Source: Bimastos eiseni
Lineage: Eukaryota; Annelida; Clitellata; Crassiclitellata; Lumbricidae
Direction of reading: 5' to 3'
DNA: 64,000 nt
Assembly: GCA_959347315.1 (NCBI GenBank)
Contig: OY365806.1
Span: 51,698,068-51,762,067 of the forward strand
Part shown: one piece after another, positions 1 to 12,407 of the stretch
How the letters are laid out: each line of letters begins with the position of its first letter
Position numbering within the stretch: the stretch's first letter is position 1
The notes under the pieces: generated by a model
What the model was told of the DNA's origin: nothing
What the model saw: only the letters and a program-made list of their open reading frames with translations
The model's database searches: none
Program-made: the position numbers and the translations under genes

Positions 1-174
1 GGGTAAAATCGCGCATTTTTAGCGGAATGTTGTTACCCGAGAACCGATTTCATTGCCGGGACAGTCAGCCAATATGCCCAACAGAATATTTCTGGCATAT
101 GTTCAGGTAAAATCGCACATTTTTACGGAATTTCGCGTAGTCAAAAATCGATTACATTACCCGGGTAGTCAGCC
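1..174. repeat. imperfect direct repeat, two copies
   Basis: Two copies of a roughly 68-bp sequence lie at 2-70 and 106-174, offset by 104 bp. Both begin GGTAAAATCGC, contain an ATTTTTA/CGGAAT core and end GTCAGCC. A KpnI-like palindrome CGGGTACCCG follows at about 180. No coding potential is visible. The repeat may continue upstream of the window. From 175 to 491 I see nothing else recognisable. Confidence 0.6.
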
Positions 175-491
175 TCAAGCGGGTACCCGTTGACAGCCTT
201 AGCGATAAAACCTTTTTGGCAGCCCCAGTCAAATGTAGAATAGATGGTCTGAAGGAGAGTTGTCATGTATGAAGGTTACTTTGTTGTTCAGGATATCAGA
301 TACAAGGGCTCAAAATTAGCTTATATAGAGTGTCAGGTACATTGGTTGTTATTGTAAAAGGTTACAGTATTTGTATGTGAACACACTAAATAAGTCTTCA
401 ATAATAAATGCTTGTGCTCCATTTCAAGCAAATGTAGCAAGGACCTCACAATGCATGTTTCGCTGCTAATCGTTTGAAACCAAGTGAGACT

Positions 492-725
492 CAATCAGAG
501 GCCCATTTTGGTTTTTGCCACATGAGGATTCAGTCAGAGGACTATTTTGGCCTTTGCCACATAAGGACTTAGTCAGAGGACCATTTTGGCTTTTGCCACA
601 TGAGAATTCAGTCAGAGGACCATTTTGGCCTTTGCCACATTAGGACTTAGTCAGAGGACCATTTTGGCTTTTGCCACATGAGAATTCAGTCAGAGGACCA
701 TTTTGGCCTTTGCCACATAAGGCCA
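492..725. repeat. 39-bp minisatellite, six copies
   Basis: Six units start at 492, 531, 570, 609, 648 and 687. Each carries CAGAGGACCATTTTGG followed by TTTGCCACAT. Units alternate between two tails (GAGAATTCA-like and AAGGACTTA-like), so the array looks like an amplified 78-bp dimer. The unit is a multiple of three but I see no open gene around it. Confidence 0.85.
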
Positions 726-1346
726 GTTAATCTTGGGCTTGATCATTCAGAGACCTCTGATTTGTAACTGTTGCCCAGACTTTGGATTTGATCATCAAAG
801 GGCAATGGAGATGGGACAGGTCTCTCTCAACCTTTGAAAGACTCGTAGAATTAGGGCTAGTAAATTTCATCCGAACTCATTAGTAGGCTTGTGATTTCTG
901 TTTTAATTAGTTATTTAGTGGCTTTGTCACTTGAACAAGAACAGTCTGAACTGCAACCTGGTGCTCTTTGGCCAGACTCAGCTACAATTTCAGAGTAAGT
1001 TCTACATTCCTGCATTTCTGAATTGTTTCCTAACAACTGTATATTGTCTCCGATATTGTCGGCTTGTTTTGGATTTTGCTTGCTCATGCATTCTCTGGAG
1101 TGTGAACGTTGGGAGAGGAATTAGTTCATTGTCTGTAATTAACTGGACAACAACAGATTGGGTCTCACCAGACTTTATTCTATCTGCTTTTCTGTTGTTT
1201 CCGGCAGATATCTCTCTCTGTCTGTCAGTTGTTATCTGTCTAAGTCTGTCAGCATAACTGTCAGTCTAGTCTGCCTATATAGCTGTGGAGTGAGTCCTTG
1301 GTATTGACTACTGTGTTGTCACTTTTCTGAACCATCTGTTTGTGGT
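726..1346. other. no recognisable gene
   Basis: Moderately AT-rich single-copy-looking DNA. A 108-codon open stretch at 931-1257 starts at TTG and its translation resembles no family I know. It is probably chance. Confidence 0.5.
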
Positions 1347-1372
1347 GGGGGTGGGGGTGGGGGAGGTAGGGG
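1347..1372 (+). other. G-quadruplex-type G-run cluster
   Basis: Three G5 runs (1347-1351, 1353-1357, 1359-1363) separated by single T, then a G4 run at 1369-1372 after a short loop. This fits the four-run, loop 1-7 quadruplex rule on the + strand. G-rich low-complexity GGT repeats continue to about 1396. Confidence 0.75.
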
Positions 1373-1407
1373 TGGTGGTGGTCATGGTGGTTATGGGTGA
1401 TATCTTC

Positions 1408-1603
1408 GTTTCATTTCAAACTGAGTAGCTGCAGTATGATTATAGGAACAGTATTAATGGATGACAACAATTTAATACAGGAATCGAATTTAACTGTGGA
1501 CAGCCATACAATGTGTTATGCATCTTTAGCCAATGCAAGCAAAAGAAGGCCTTGTCAACCTTAGGAGTGTCAGGAATCGAACTTGCTTCCTCTGCTCTGC
1601 ATG
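1408..1603 (-). mobile_element. SINE-like repeat, family A, copy 1 (truncated)
   Basis: It shares with 35555-35815 the blocks CGTTTCATTTCAAACTGA, CAGTATGATTA-type, GGATGAC, GGAATCGAA and AAAGAAGGC..GTCAAC in the same order, and 39230-39415 shares the last part. The segment near the right end (GGAATCGAAC at about 1572) is the reverse complement of a tRNA-like B box, so the element reads on the minus strand with its tRNA-like 5' end at the right. Here that end is cut off where the neighbouring LINE tail begins. Confidence 0.55.
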
Positions 1604-1604
1604 G

Positions 1605-4600
1605 CAATTATTATTATTATTAATAAACGGACGATTTCTAAAGCACCATAACGCAGCCATGTCGCTACAAGGGTGCTTTACTATGACACGATCAGCAAAC
1701 TAACACGAAAAAACCGTACTATAACAATCACTACATCAGTTCAACAGGGATATGCCTTCCTGAACAGGTGGGATTTGAGTCGTGCCCTAAAGAGCTCAAT
1801 TGATGCTACAGAACGCACGTCAGGCAGGAGGCTATTCCAGCAGCGCGGGCCGGCAACAGAGAAAGCGCGATCACCGAATTTGGTCTTGGTCTTGGGGACA
1901 AAAAGGTATCCATGCACAGCTGGAGACCAGCTGAACACGACGATGTTGGCCTGCAGAAATCTGCAATGTGCGACACCATGGAGCGCTTTGTATACAAGTA
2001 GACATAGTTTGAACTCTACACGCTGTGGTATGGGCAGCCAATAAAGCTTATCGCATAAAAGGGGCGTCACGTGGTCAAAGCGTCGTCATCCGAAGAGTAG
2101 CCTCGCTGCAGCGTTCAGAATGGACTATAGGCTGTCTAATGTACATTTCGGTGCTCCTACAAGGAACTATTACAATAGTCTACCCTGGACAACACGAAAC
2201 TGGTGACAGCAGTCCAAGCAGCATCGAAGGGCCACGACTTCAGGCAGGATTTTTGAGATGCAGCTGGCGGAAGCATCTGCCGACGGCTGTGGTAACATGT
2301 AGTTTCATCGAGAGATAAGACTGTAACATTATGCCCAGATCACGGACGGACTCCACCGGTGTTAGAACGGCCCCGAGTATATGCAAAGAAGAGAGATTGA
2401 GTTTACTGCATCGGCCGTGAGTCACGCAGCACATAAGTTCAGTCTTGGTAGGATTTAGACTGAGTCGGTTTGAAGCTATCCATGCGAAGAACCTCTCAAT
2501 CGCAAGGACCATGCGCCTATGTGAGCTGTCTACCTCGGACGGACGGTCGCTGATGTAGAACTGGGAGTCATCGGCATAAAAGTGAGATGATACACCCAGA
2601 TCAGCCGCCAATTTTTCGAGGTTAGCAGTATAGAGTAAAAACAACAAGGGTCCAAGGATTGACCTCTGAGGTACTCCGAAAGCAAGTAGACGGTAGACGG
2701 TGACGTTGCCATTGAAGTGAACCGACTACATCCTTCAGCTCAGGTAGGAGCAGAACCAGGTTAGGGCTACAGACCCGACACCGAAGGTCCTGGACAGCCG
2801 CTCTAAGAGAATGTTGTGGTCTACGGTGTCAAAAGCCGCGGATAGATCGAGTAGGCCAAGGATCGCGTTTGATCACCAGCATCAACCAACTCGATAAGGT
2901 CAGTGAAAATTTTTAGTAGCGCCGTCTCAGTAGAATGAAACCTTCTTTAGGCGGATTGATGATGAGGAAAAAGATCCGAGGATGTTAAGTAGTTGGTGAG
3001 CTGTCTACAGACGATACGCTTGAGTACCTTCGACAGGGTAGCCAGGTTGGAGATTGGTCGGTAACTGACTGGAGAGTCGGCAGGCAGTGTCGGCTTCTTC
3101 AGATGCGACGTGATGTATGATGACTTGTAACGAGCTGTAACAACTCCAGAGGTCAAGGAGACATTGAAGAGGTCAGTGATGTAAGGAGCGAGCAGATCGA
3201 CACAAGACTTAAGAAGCCATGTGGGGAGCGGATCAACGGCTGAGTACTTATCCGGTGTTTCGTCCACTAGCCGAATCACATCATCTGGCGTGACCGGAAA
3301 AAGGTTCTCAAGGCATAAGCCCGAAGGACAATCCGAGTACTCCACCGAAGAGGCGCCCACCATGGCAGCTCTAATGTCTCCCACCTTAGACTCGAAGAAG
3401 TCAGCAAGTGGGTCAGCGGTGATGTCAGGTGGTGGAGCCGATATATCACCACGGCACAGCACGTCATCAATCAGCTGCCATAGAGCACTAGGATGACGAC
3501 GAGAGTCCTCGCTGGTTTTTCAGTAGCTGCGTCGCTTTTCAGATGCCAGGCCATGCAGGGAGCCAAGTGACTGATGCCAGCGGTCACTTCACGACAGTCC
3601 TAGCCGTACCATAGACGCGACGTCGTACGCCGTGCCCGGCATTTCATCTCGACAATTGGCACGTGTTCATCTAGCAGCTCACTGACGACACAGTTGAACG
3701 TCTCAGCCATGCTCTCGGCAGACGATGCCACCCGAGTGGAATCTGGGCAGCAGAGGCTGGACGAACGGAGGGCAGAGTGGAACGCGTCGAGGTCAAAATT
3801 TCTTCATGAACGAATATGACTGGTTTCATAGACCGGTGCGATGGCAGGTGCGATGATGAAAGGTCATGTCACGAGGCAATGATCTGACACCCCGCCCGCG
3901 AGGGCAGAGACATCGACCATAGACGGTCTATGCTCACATCGCATGACGACCATGTCGAGTACGCCTCCCTCCATATGGATGCTCACCTCGACATTCTGGA
4001 TGGTGCCAACCGAGGTGAGCATCTCCTCAACAGCAACCGTCATCAGGTCGCCACTCCTGTCAAATCTGATGTTAAGATCCCCGTGATGACATAAGGGACA
4101 GCGTAGACGAAAAGATGTTTCAGCAGCGACCGGAATTCAGAAAGGAACAACGGAGTGGGCCTCTCAGAGCCAGGTCAGTAGACTGTCACGACGACGCATG
4201 AGGCTCCAGATGACACCACCCGCACACAAAGATATTCGAAAGCATCGAGGGTGAACGGTAGTGACAGCCTGGCAACCACTATCGCAGACAAGGCGATCAG
4301 TGCAATACCGCCGTGGTTTTGGAAGTGTACGTTGTCGATCCGTCATCCAGGCAATACAGGGTGTGCACACTCAACGATGCGTAAATCCTGAGACCTGAGG
4401 CGCCGCAAAAGGTAATGGCGAGCTGTCATTTGCGTCCTCATGCCAGGTCTCAGTGAGGCACAAGACATCAAGGTTGGCATCGGTACAGCAACACCTCACA
4501 ATGTCGATCTTATTCCTCAGCGAGCGGATGTTAAGAGTAGCGAACTTGAGATGATGCGTAGTAACCACAGGATGGCACTGAACGAGCGGACTGAGCAGAC

Positions 4601-4720
4601 ACGTGGCTGAGCGTGGAGTTGAAGAATTCACGGGTGGCAATGTTTTATTCATTACTCTATGGCACCCTCTCTTATGTTTTGACTTTGCCACAACCATTGC
4701 CTTTACCAGATAATCATTAT
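1605..4720 (-). mobile_element. decayed L2/CR1-type non-LTR retrotransposon
   Basis: A minus-strand LINE relic in correct order. The N-terminal endonuclease start is at 4371-4697 (FATLNIRSLRNKIDIV, then LCLTETW). A reverse transcriptase part at 2947-3462 includes SYRPISNLATLSKVLKRIV. The catalytic FYADDSQ box is at about 2567-2581, and the typical LINE C-terminus lies at 1741-2070 (YWLPIPQRVEFKLCLLVYKALHG and FGDRAFSVAGPRCWNSL). The frames shift several times and stops interrupt the endonuclease, so it is dead. The 3' end is marked by an ATT/TAA trinucleotide run at about 1610-1624, a usual LINE tail. No ORF1 is visible. Clade assignment to L2/CR1 rests on the C-terminal motif and the endonuclease start. 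Confidence 0.85.
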
Positions 4721-4984
4721 TAAAGATAGAGTAGGTTATAATATTAAAATATGGATAATATTATGGTTTAATAAATGTGTTAATTTTAAATTTTATTTGG
4801 TATACTGGAACCTCCTTATAACAATTTGATTGGGGAAATTGTTGATAATGTCAGCTTTATAACATGTTTGTGTTATGAAGACGACATTTTATAAGACCAA
4901 CACCATATTAGCAATGGTGTAACAAAGTGGTAAAGGGGACAACTGCCTTTGGAAGAAGTTGGGACCAGGGATGTGGTCTTGAGA
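4721..4984. other. AT-rich spacer
   Basis: AT-rich DNA between the LINE 5' side and the first TCTTGG array. I see nothing coding in it. Confidence 0.5.
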
Positions 4985-5060
4985 TCACAGTCTTGGTCTT
5001 GGTCTCGGACCATCGGTCTTGGTCTCGAATGTGTCGGTCTTGGTCTTAAAGGAACGGTCT
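4985..5060. repeat. degenerate TCTTGG/TCTCGG hexamer array 1
   Basis: Runs of TCTTGG and TCTCGG with interspersed GGACCATCGG-type spacers. The opposite strand would read as Arg-Pro/Asp-rich peptide, but there is no gene-like context. The same repeat recurs at 5632-5745 in the same orientation. Confidence 0.8.
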
Positions 5061-5631
5061 TGGGATTTCTCACCGTCCTAGGTTAGTGTTCTTGATCATT
5101 TGCCGTATCAGAGCAATTTCTTTGATATTTGTCGGTTATATTCGATTATTAGAGACACTGGATGTTTAGGCCCTATGCGATTTTTATTGATTTATGACGT
5201 GCTGACCATCTATATATACACGTTACTATGGGTAAAAAAATGCATTTGCAATGGAACCAGCCATTTAAAAATTTGCTTTCACAAATTGTAAGGTTTTGGA
5301 ACAATCTAATAATTATGTGGTCGGCCACATGTAGTCACTGTTAACCTACAATTCCAAGTACAAGGCCTAAACCGTTCAAAAGGAACGTTAATCTACTTGT
5401 TCAGATGTCTTAAAGTATTTACATATCGTATACTGTAAGTAAGTTATAATGTGATATTCTCAGGCCAAAGCCAAGGGCTGAACCTGCAAAAGTTCAGAGT
5501 GCTGGTAAAACTGATTTCTGGACTATTATTACTATTAGTATTCTTCAGTAATAAAATTAATGTTTTAAGCATGTTATTCTGTTTTATTAGCATCTTGATA
5601 AATTGATATGTTTATAAAAAAGCTAGAGTAT
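5061..5631. other. no recognisable gene
   Basis: AT-rich, stop-dense DNA between the two hexamer arrays. No motif recognised. Confidence 0.5.
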
Positions 5632-5745
5632 AGGTCTTGGTCTTGGTTTTGGTCTCGGACCCTTGGTCTTCGTCTTGGTCTCGGACTACCTGGTCTCGGT
5701 CTTGGTCTTGGACCACCCGGTCTTGATCTCGAGGTTTTGGTCTCG
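5632..5745. repeat. degenerate TCTTGG/TCTCGG hexamer array 2
   Basis: Longer relative of the array at 4985-5060, with the same GGTCTTGGTCTCGGAC-type units. Both strands are partly open only because the hexamer lacks stops. Confidence 0.8.
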
Positions 5746-6477
5746 TGCCCAACACTGGTTGGGACAGGACAGAGGCACAAAATTGGGTTTGGGGGTAAGT
5801 ACTATATTGACTGAAATTGTATTATTACATTCAATAATTCTGTGTATTTAATTTAAATATAGGCGCAACTTAGTTTCCAGTATCAAAACAGGCAAGAAAG
5901 GTGAATTCCAAGAACTTGTTCTATTGGCGTGTCAGTTCTGAAAATGAAAAAAATGTATTTTCCCATTTTTTAATAAATAACTCGTTTGGTGGCATCACTG
6001 GTACATTGTCAAAAGCATTAACTTCGCTATGTTCTCTGCACGTAATAATTATTTCATTGCTGGAAAACATGTCACTTTCTAATAAAGATCAACTGACTTA
6101 GACAAGGAGAATTTTCGGAAAAACGTGAGGAAATTTTGATCAAAAGTCAATTAGAAAATGAAAGGGGTGCAGTCTTTAAATCTTGTCACAGGGCGCTGAA
6201 ACTCTTCGTTGTGCCATTGTATGTTAGGTTGTAGGCCAATATCCATGTCCTTACAATACTGAACGAAGAAACAGCAGTCCCCTTTACCAAACTTTGAGAG
6301 ACTGACATGGTTTTGAATTGAAGGTGACTTCATATTGGTATGTTATGATGTGTGGCCAGTCTTCTATCTATCCCTCTGATCTGCCTAACTAACAGTGTGT
6401 GACCATTATACTCATTTTATAGTTGAGTTTGATAAATCATGCAAGTGGAGCTTTCTGCCTTTGTGGGTCCTCATTTC
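5746..6477. other. no recognisable gene
   Basis: AT-rich DNA with short chance open stretches (for example 6151-6333 on the minus strand). Nothing resembles a known family. Confidence 0.5.
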
Positions 6478-6720
6478 AACCTGAACCTCTATGCTTAAAG
6501 TCCCCCCTCCTTTGCAGAAGGGCCTTTCCAGTTGTTGCGCCTAGGTTATGGAATACGCTTTCATAATTTCTTTGCACTGCTGGATCGACCCTTGGTGTCT
6601 TTCCATTCTCTATTCAGATTGTTTTGTTCCAGCTTGCTGATGTTGCTTTAGCTGCCTTTCTGTCTCATCACTTGATGCCTAATGCATTATAAAAATGGCA
6701 TTGTAGGTTAGACTTGATTC
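6478..6720 (+). mobile_element. LINE 3' fragment (C-terminal tail)
   Basis: The frame at 6516-6563 reads RRAFPVVAPRLWNTLS, the hallmark C-terminal motif of L2/CR1-type LINE polyproteins. It is followed by degraded sequence consistent with the last 40 residues and a 3' UTR. It is a 5'-truncated dead copy in + orientation, interrupted by frameshifts. Confidence 0.7.
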
Positions 6721-6801
6721 AGTTATTAAATTATAAATCAAATAACAGCTAAGTGTATTGTAACGAGGCTTCAGTATATTTACATTTGTGGTGATGCTTG
6801 A

Positions 6802-7014
6802 TCTTTAACGAGAACTGTTTCTGGATTGACCGACAGCCACGAGCTTGCACTTCGTCTTCAGGAAGAGGAGAACCAGAGCGGAGAGTCGAGCGGTGCGTCA
6901 AGACAGGTGACACCACGACCAGATGCGGCTGTGCCAGCTGCTGTTGCTACGACGACCACCAGCTCCTCCCCAGCCTCCAGTGGCACCGGCTCCAAAGAAA
7001 AGAAGGATAGCGGC
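6802..7014 (+). CDS. candidate internal exon with ELALRLQEEE motif (MINDY-like tail?)
   Basis: This stretch looks like a real exon. The frame is open from 6802 and encodes TDSHELALRLQEEENQ, then a Ser/Thr/Ala-rich low-complexity linker, then GSKEKKDSG. At 7015 a consensus-like splice donor GTATGT follows in phase 0. A possible 3' splice site is the pyrimidine-containing stretch ending in AG at 6836; an earlier AG is also possible. GC content and codon order differ from the AT-rich surroundings. The acidic LALxLQEEE helix resembles the ubiquitin-binding MIU motifs near the C-terminus of MINDY-1/-2 (FAM63) Lys48-specific deubiquitinases, which end in a similar low-complexity, Lys-rich tail. That homology is tentative. 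The catalytic domain exons and the terminal exon were not found in the window. Confidence 0.4.
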
Positions 7015-7096
7015 GTATGTCTGTCTTCTGTAGTGTTGTGATGCAATTGGGCATGGTGCCAATTCATTCTCAATCTGTAGCACATCTGTTTTGTGG

Positions 7097-7728
7097 TTGG
7101 GATGAATCTAGTGTCAATTTCCTGCCAAATACCGAATTTTACGTGTTGAGTTGTACCAAGTCCGAGTTTCGAATATTAAAATGAGTCTCATTCTCTTGAT
7201 TTTTAGTTTGGCAGTATGCCCAATTTTTATGAATTTGTCAGTTTTGTCTCAGTTTATGCTAGGAGGTAGTAATTAGTAAGTATTAACTAGGAAGTAGTAA
7301 CTAGTAAGTCTGGGCCAAGCTGTGCCCTTTTGGTGCAGCTTGGCCCAGAGACTCTGCACATCCATGCTATCTGTCAGCTGTTGATGAGAATCTGCTGGTT
7401 GGTTTCACGCTTGTGCGTGGGCCAGCCATTGGTGCACTGTTTTGCTAATTGTTCTAACAGTCATTGAAATGGCAATTAACATCATGTTGGCTGGCACAGA
7501 GTGGATTTCTTGAAGAGGCACTGTATCAAGTTTCATTGATTCATTAATAGTAACAGCATTGGTTTTTTAGTTAGGGGTCAATTGTCATGTAGTAAATAAA
7601 AAATCCAATTTTCAAAATAGAATATCGGAAAGCCGATTTTTATTAAAACTTGGACGTCTTGTTTGTCCGAGTTTGAGTAATGCCAAGTAACACAAAACTC
7701 AGCTGAACCAAGTTTCGGTTCATCCCTA
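7097..7728. mobile_element. non-autonomous hAT-like element (MITE), 632 bp
   Basis: The ends are inverted: TTGGGATGAATC on the left and GGTTCATCCCTA on the right (10 of 12 positions agree after reverse complement). The flanks are near-identical 8-bp direct repeats, TTTTGTGG (7089-7096) and TTTTGCGG (7729-7736), the target-site length made by hAT transposases. The interior has no transposase reading frame. If the segment ending at 7014 is an exon, this element sits just inside its downstream intron. Confidence 0.7.
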
Positions 7729-7736
7729 TTTTGCGG

Positions 7737-10700
7737 TATTCCCAAGCTTGGATGAAGAGAAGAATTTTTAAGTATCAGTATTAGTCCCCCAAAGACTGTT
7801 ATTAGGATAATCCCCTAAGGACTATGAGATAGAAGAGATGTGTACTAAATAAAGAATTGCAATGTATTGCATTTTTATATGGATTGACATGCTTTGGAGA
7901 TGTATTATTTCATATGAAATGGTTAGAATGTATGGTAATGAAAGGTAATGTAATGATTCAATACCCAATTGGACCTCAAATCATAACCTAACCCAACTCA
8001 GACATATGCGCAAAATGTTCCTCATTGTCACTTATATATTACATGTATGTAGAATAATAACAGGGACCTTAGCACTGATTGTAAGAACATTACATGTTCA
8101 CAAAAATACATCATGCCAAAAATAATGTTGATATTATTAATCCATTGTTATATTATTGGTATAATTACTAATATAATTATAATGATTAATGATACTATTA
8201 CTCATTTACTACATGACTCAAGCAAGATTACGTTTTGTTTGGGTGAAGGTGAAGCGCAATTGCAACAGCAATATAAAGACTGGACAAGCTTGCTTTACTT
8301 GTTCAGAAGCTTGAAAATGACCTGTAAATTGTAGTTTCTTGTTGTTTGGAGTATAAATAAGTTGCAGAACTGATCATCGTATAAGAAATTTAGAGTAATT
8401 TAAGTAAGTATATATGTTTATTCTTTAATAGACCAGTTGAAAAACAGTATTCTGGTGAACAATCATCAGCAATTTAAATACCTTTAAACATCAAACTCTA
8501 TCTAGGACCGGTTGAATGACACGACTACTGAGAGATTAATTAATATGCAAACAATATTATAACTGAGATTTTTCCTCATGAATTTAGTTGTCTGCTTGAA
8601 GTTACTGCTAATAACTTGCAAGTAAATTAAATATTTGCAAGTAAAGACAAATTAACAGAAGGATATGATTTTTATGCCATTCTTTGTAGTGTTCCTTGAT
8701 GTAGCCAGTACGATTGATTTGATGCGACATTCATTCGACTCTTGGCTGTTGGCAGACAGCATCGATTTTACCGAACTCTGCATACTATCTCCATGGTTGC
8801 AGTGCAGCAGACATAATTCTAACCACTTTCTTATCAAGATTAAAAGTGGGACTTTAGACTCGACCGCCTGCAAGAAGATTCGGAAGGATCGTATTTGGAG
8901 CAAATTCTGTTGTGCCATTCAGTGGGATTTTCTAATTTACGATTTAGTTTCTGTACAGATTATTGTGCACATCGTGCCAGGATTTTATTTCTCCTCTTTG
9001 GCATTTGTAGCTTTCAGGTGACAGAGGAATGAGTTTTGCTATCTTTGGGCTTTCACTGGGCTGATTCTGGCTATTCTGTGAACTGCCACAATATTTAATA
9101 TTTCTATACTTGTATATAGCGGCTTGACGAAGATAATGTTTGCCATCTATCACAGCTTTGGCAGGGTATCAGTCAGGCTGTTTTTGGTGTTAGCATTGTT
9201 TTGTGGGTTGCCTGATATAAATATTTCAGGTGGTATGAATGACTTTGTCATGTTCATTTTCTGTTTGAACTATGGTGGAAAATTTTGGATATTTGCTCCT
9301 GATATTCAGTCTGTCAGTGACTCAAAGCAAAGTGCAACAAAGAATCATCCAGTGTCACTGCAAATGTGCAATAAGAATTGATAATGTTGTAATTATGATG
9401 TAATAATTATTGCACTTTTATGCTTTTAATCTGAATGCTTAGTGGTTTGGCATAAATAATATGCCATGAATGCATGGGATCAAATTTTTTGGACAATTAC
9501 CAGTATGTTTACAGGTTATTGCATTTCTGATAACTGGAGTTTTTAATAGATTAAACTGTTTAGTTTGATATGTAAAGAATTAATGGTGTGATCTTACTCC
9601 AACATCAGAGGCAGATCTTGCATTTCACTTCTGTGCTCCCAGTTAAAATCCTGGGTGAATTGATCAGTTGAAATCGATTGATTGTTGTTAAAAGGATGCA
9701 ACCTGCAAACAAACAAGTCCAGTTGTTTGGATTTTTGCTGCCAATGTAGCCGTTTCTCTGCTTGAGTCAAACGTCTTTTCACCTTGATCATGCTTCTGAT
9801 GCCTTCTGAGATTCAGGCGGCTTTTAAGATGATTGGTTACTTTACCTTCTCTTGAGTACCTTTTTATCACTCTCTATTGCATTCTGTGTAAGGTGTAGAG
9901 ATAATTTCATGCCTGGGACATTCTTCATCTTTCAGCCATATTAGGCCATGTAAGCTTACAAGTAAAGCACGATTGTGGCGTTGTGAATAATGGTGATAAA
10001 ATTCTTTTGTGTGTGTCGATTAATTGTAGTCCGTTGGAGATTTTGTAATTTTGGGATCTTTATATGTTTTATTTGTCATTAATATATATTTTCATCTGGT
10101 TTTGGCTGTACATAATTATAGTTTTAGTTTTACAAAATAGTCTTGTTTCTTTTATTTCTTAGTTTTGTTTTCGATTGCTGGTGACATTGCCATTTGAAGC
10201 CATCTTCACCAATTTGTTGATTTTCAGTGACCAAAGATTGACTCTGGATTGACTTGGTAGGCTATTAGTCGCCTACCCGTAATTTTGCCATGGTACGAAC
10301 CAACAAAGTATTTCTCTTTCGGTTAGTTCCTTTCTCTTGTACTTTGGACATGTTGTGCTTTCTTGTTCGTTACCTGCCATTACGAAGCATGTAGCGTCCT
10401 TTATTGATCACTGTTTGTCTAATTTCACAAGGTTGCCAGAAGTAATCTCATAGTATTGAATAAACCTAATTATAAAGACACTAGCCATTTTGTAGATTAT
10501 AAATATGTATAATCAATCCAAACAGTTCAATTCACAAATCAATACCTATTTACCTATGAGCCGCATTATTTAAACAAATATTATTTGTATCAGCTTAACT
10601 TACATTGGTTGTAGTCAAAATCTTGGTAGATTTCATCCCTTTCGAATTAACTGATTTCTTCTGTATATTCTTCACCTCAAACAGTCAACCTTTCTTGCGT

Positions 10701-10821
10701 AGATTGCTCTCCTCATAGACGACTTCCAGGAAACTATTACTTGTAGATAGGCAGTAGACATAAAACGAGATGAATTTACCTTCAATACTGGTATCCCTTG
10801 ACAATAATGTTGTATAATCCT
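7737..10821. other. long AT-rich stretch without recognisable genes
   Basis: About 3 kb of AT-rich DNA. The longest open stretch (8665-9021 +, 118 codons) and its antisense partner resemble no family I know. A small hairpin GGTAGGC/GCCTACC lies at 10256-10277. No mobile-element ends were found by eye. Confidence 0.5.
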
Positions 10822-11940
10822 TTACCGATCTCTTTGGAATTCTTTGTCTAGGGATGGTTTTTTTAAATCAGCTTTTTGTATCGCATAGGAAAAGTGCCGG
10901 TTGATAGAGACAGGTTGATTGATGATCTTGGTTATAGTAGGAACAAGAAGAGTTGCACAGTCTTTCAGCAAGGAGTTTGGAATCGGGTCAAGGTCACATT
11001 GTTTATTTTGAGAAGCTTGGATGAGGGTCATGATTTCTTTGTCAGTAGCAGGCTTGAATAATGACAAATATGTCAAAAAATGTACCAAGTGGCAAAGTTG
11101 TGTCATTGTGGTCGTCTGAGGGGGAGGATGTTGATCGTGATAGGAGAGACGTAGGGAAGAAAGATGCAAAAGTGTCAGCAATGGATGCATGTGGAATAGG
11201 GTTTGGGAGAGAATGAGAGGAGTTGCAGTGGAGAAGATTATTAACAGTTTTCCAAAGATTTTGAGGGTTGGATGAATTTGAGTGAACAAGAAATGATAGG
11301 TAGTATTTTTTTAGGTGAGAGAAATAGGCTGTGGTATCGGTTTGTTATGGTTTTTAGTCTGCTGAGAATGTATACATTGCCTGTGCTTCTGCATGCTCGT
11401 TCCAGGGGACACCACGATGATTTTAGAGCATGAAGAAATGAATTGAAACATGGATTTTTTGCATGAGATTCAGGCTTAGTGATGATTGGGGCATGTTTGT
11501 TGATGAGTTCAGACATGGTGGAATTGTATGCAGACAAGAAATCGTTATGGTCTGTTGGAGGATTGAGGAGCAGGGAGGACGATTCACGGTCGAGTTTGAA
11601 TGCGTCAAGGTCGATGGAGTTGATGCAGTTTGGGTGAAGGGCGATGAATGTTGGAACTTTCTGAAAATGGGATAATGATCGGAGGGCGAGTTAAGTTCAC
11701 TGTTGAGGATTGGTGACAGGCCGTATTAGACAGAAGTAATGACCAAGTCTAAAGCGCGGCCATATTTGTGAGTAGGGAAAGAGACATGTTGGATCAGATT
11801 GAAAGCATTTAGAGAGGAAAGAAACTGGGATGCAAATCGATCAGTAAGGTTGTCGACGTGGATGTTAGAGTCGCCAATGAGAACAAACTCATGGGGTGTA
11901 TTAACAGCAACAGATAGAAATGAACATTGCCCCAGTTGAA
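10822..11940 (-). mobile_element. L2/CR1-like LINE fragment
   Basis: Minus strand. Endonuclease C-terminal part is at about 11735-11895 (VLIGDSNIHVDN, then GRALDLVITS), followed by the linker (11241-11537) and the start of the reverse transcriptase domain at 10822-11100 (CDLDPIPNSLLKDCATLLVP). It is truncated at both sides: no endonuclease N-terminus and no YADD box. Several frameshifts and stops show it is inactive. Confidence 0.8.
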
Positions 11941-12393
11941 CGGAGAATATTATAATGCCACCGAAATATCATAGCTGAATATGAGGAAATAAATTTTTAT
12001 AAATGCAAATTTCTCAAAAATGGTACATGGTAGAATAATTTCAAGGCGATTTTCGTAATCAGCAGCAAAAACAACATAATAAACATCCAACATTGTTAAC
12101 GTGGCAACATCACTGTTATCCAGTGTCTTCAGCATATTTTGGGAGTTTGATAATTTTTTTAGGTTTTTACAACAGGATGTATAGGCACACAACTCAGGCA
12201 GCGGGCCAGCATCCCGCAGGGACGATAAATTGCTGCTGCCGTAAAATCAATTTCGAGGGCCACCAATACCAATAGATTACAAGCTTAATAACATCGATCG
12301 ATCAGTTGCTAATTTTACCAAGGAATAAATGAGAGCGCCATCTGGTCGTAAGACTGCCGCCGTTTCTCCGACAGAAAACACAACGACAGTCTT
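11941..12393. other. no recognisable gene
   Basis: AT-rich DNA between the LINE fragment and the hAT element. Nothing recognised. Confidence 0.5.
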
Positions 12394-12407
12394 CTTATAC
12401 GTAGAGC

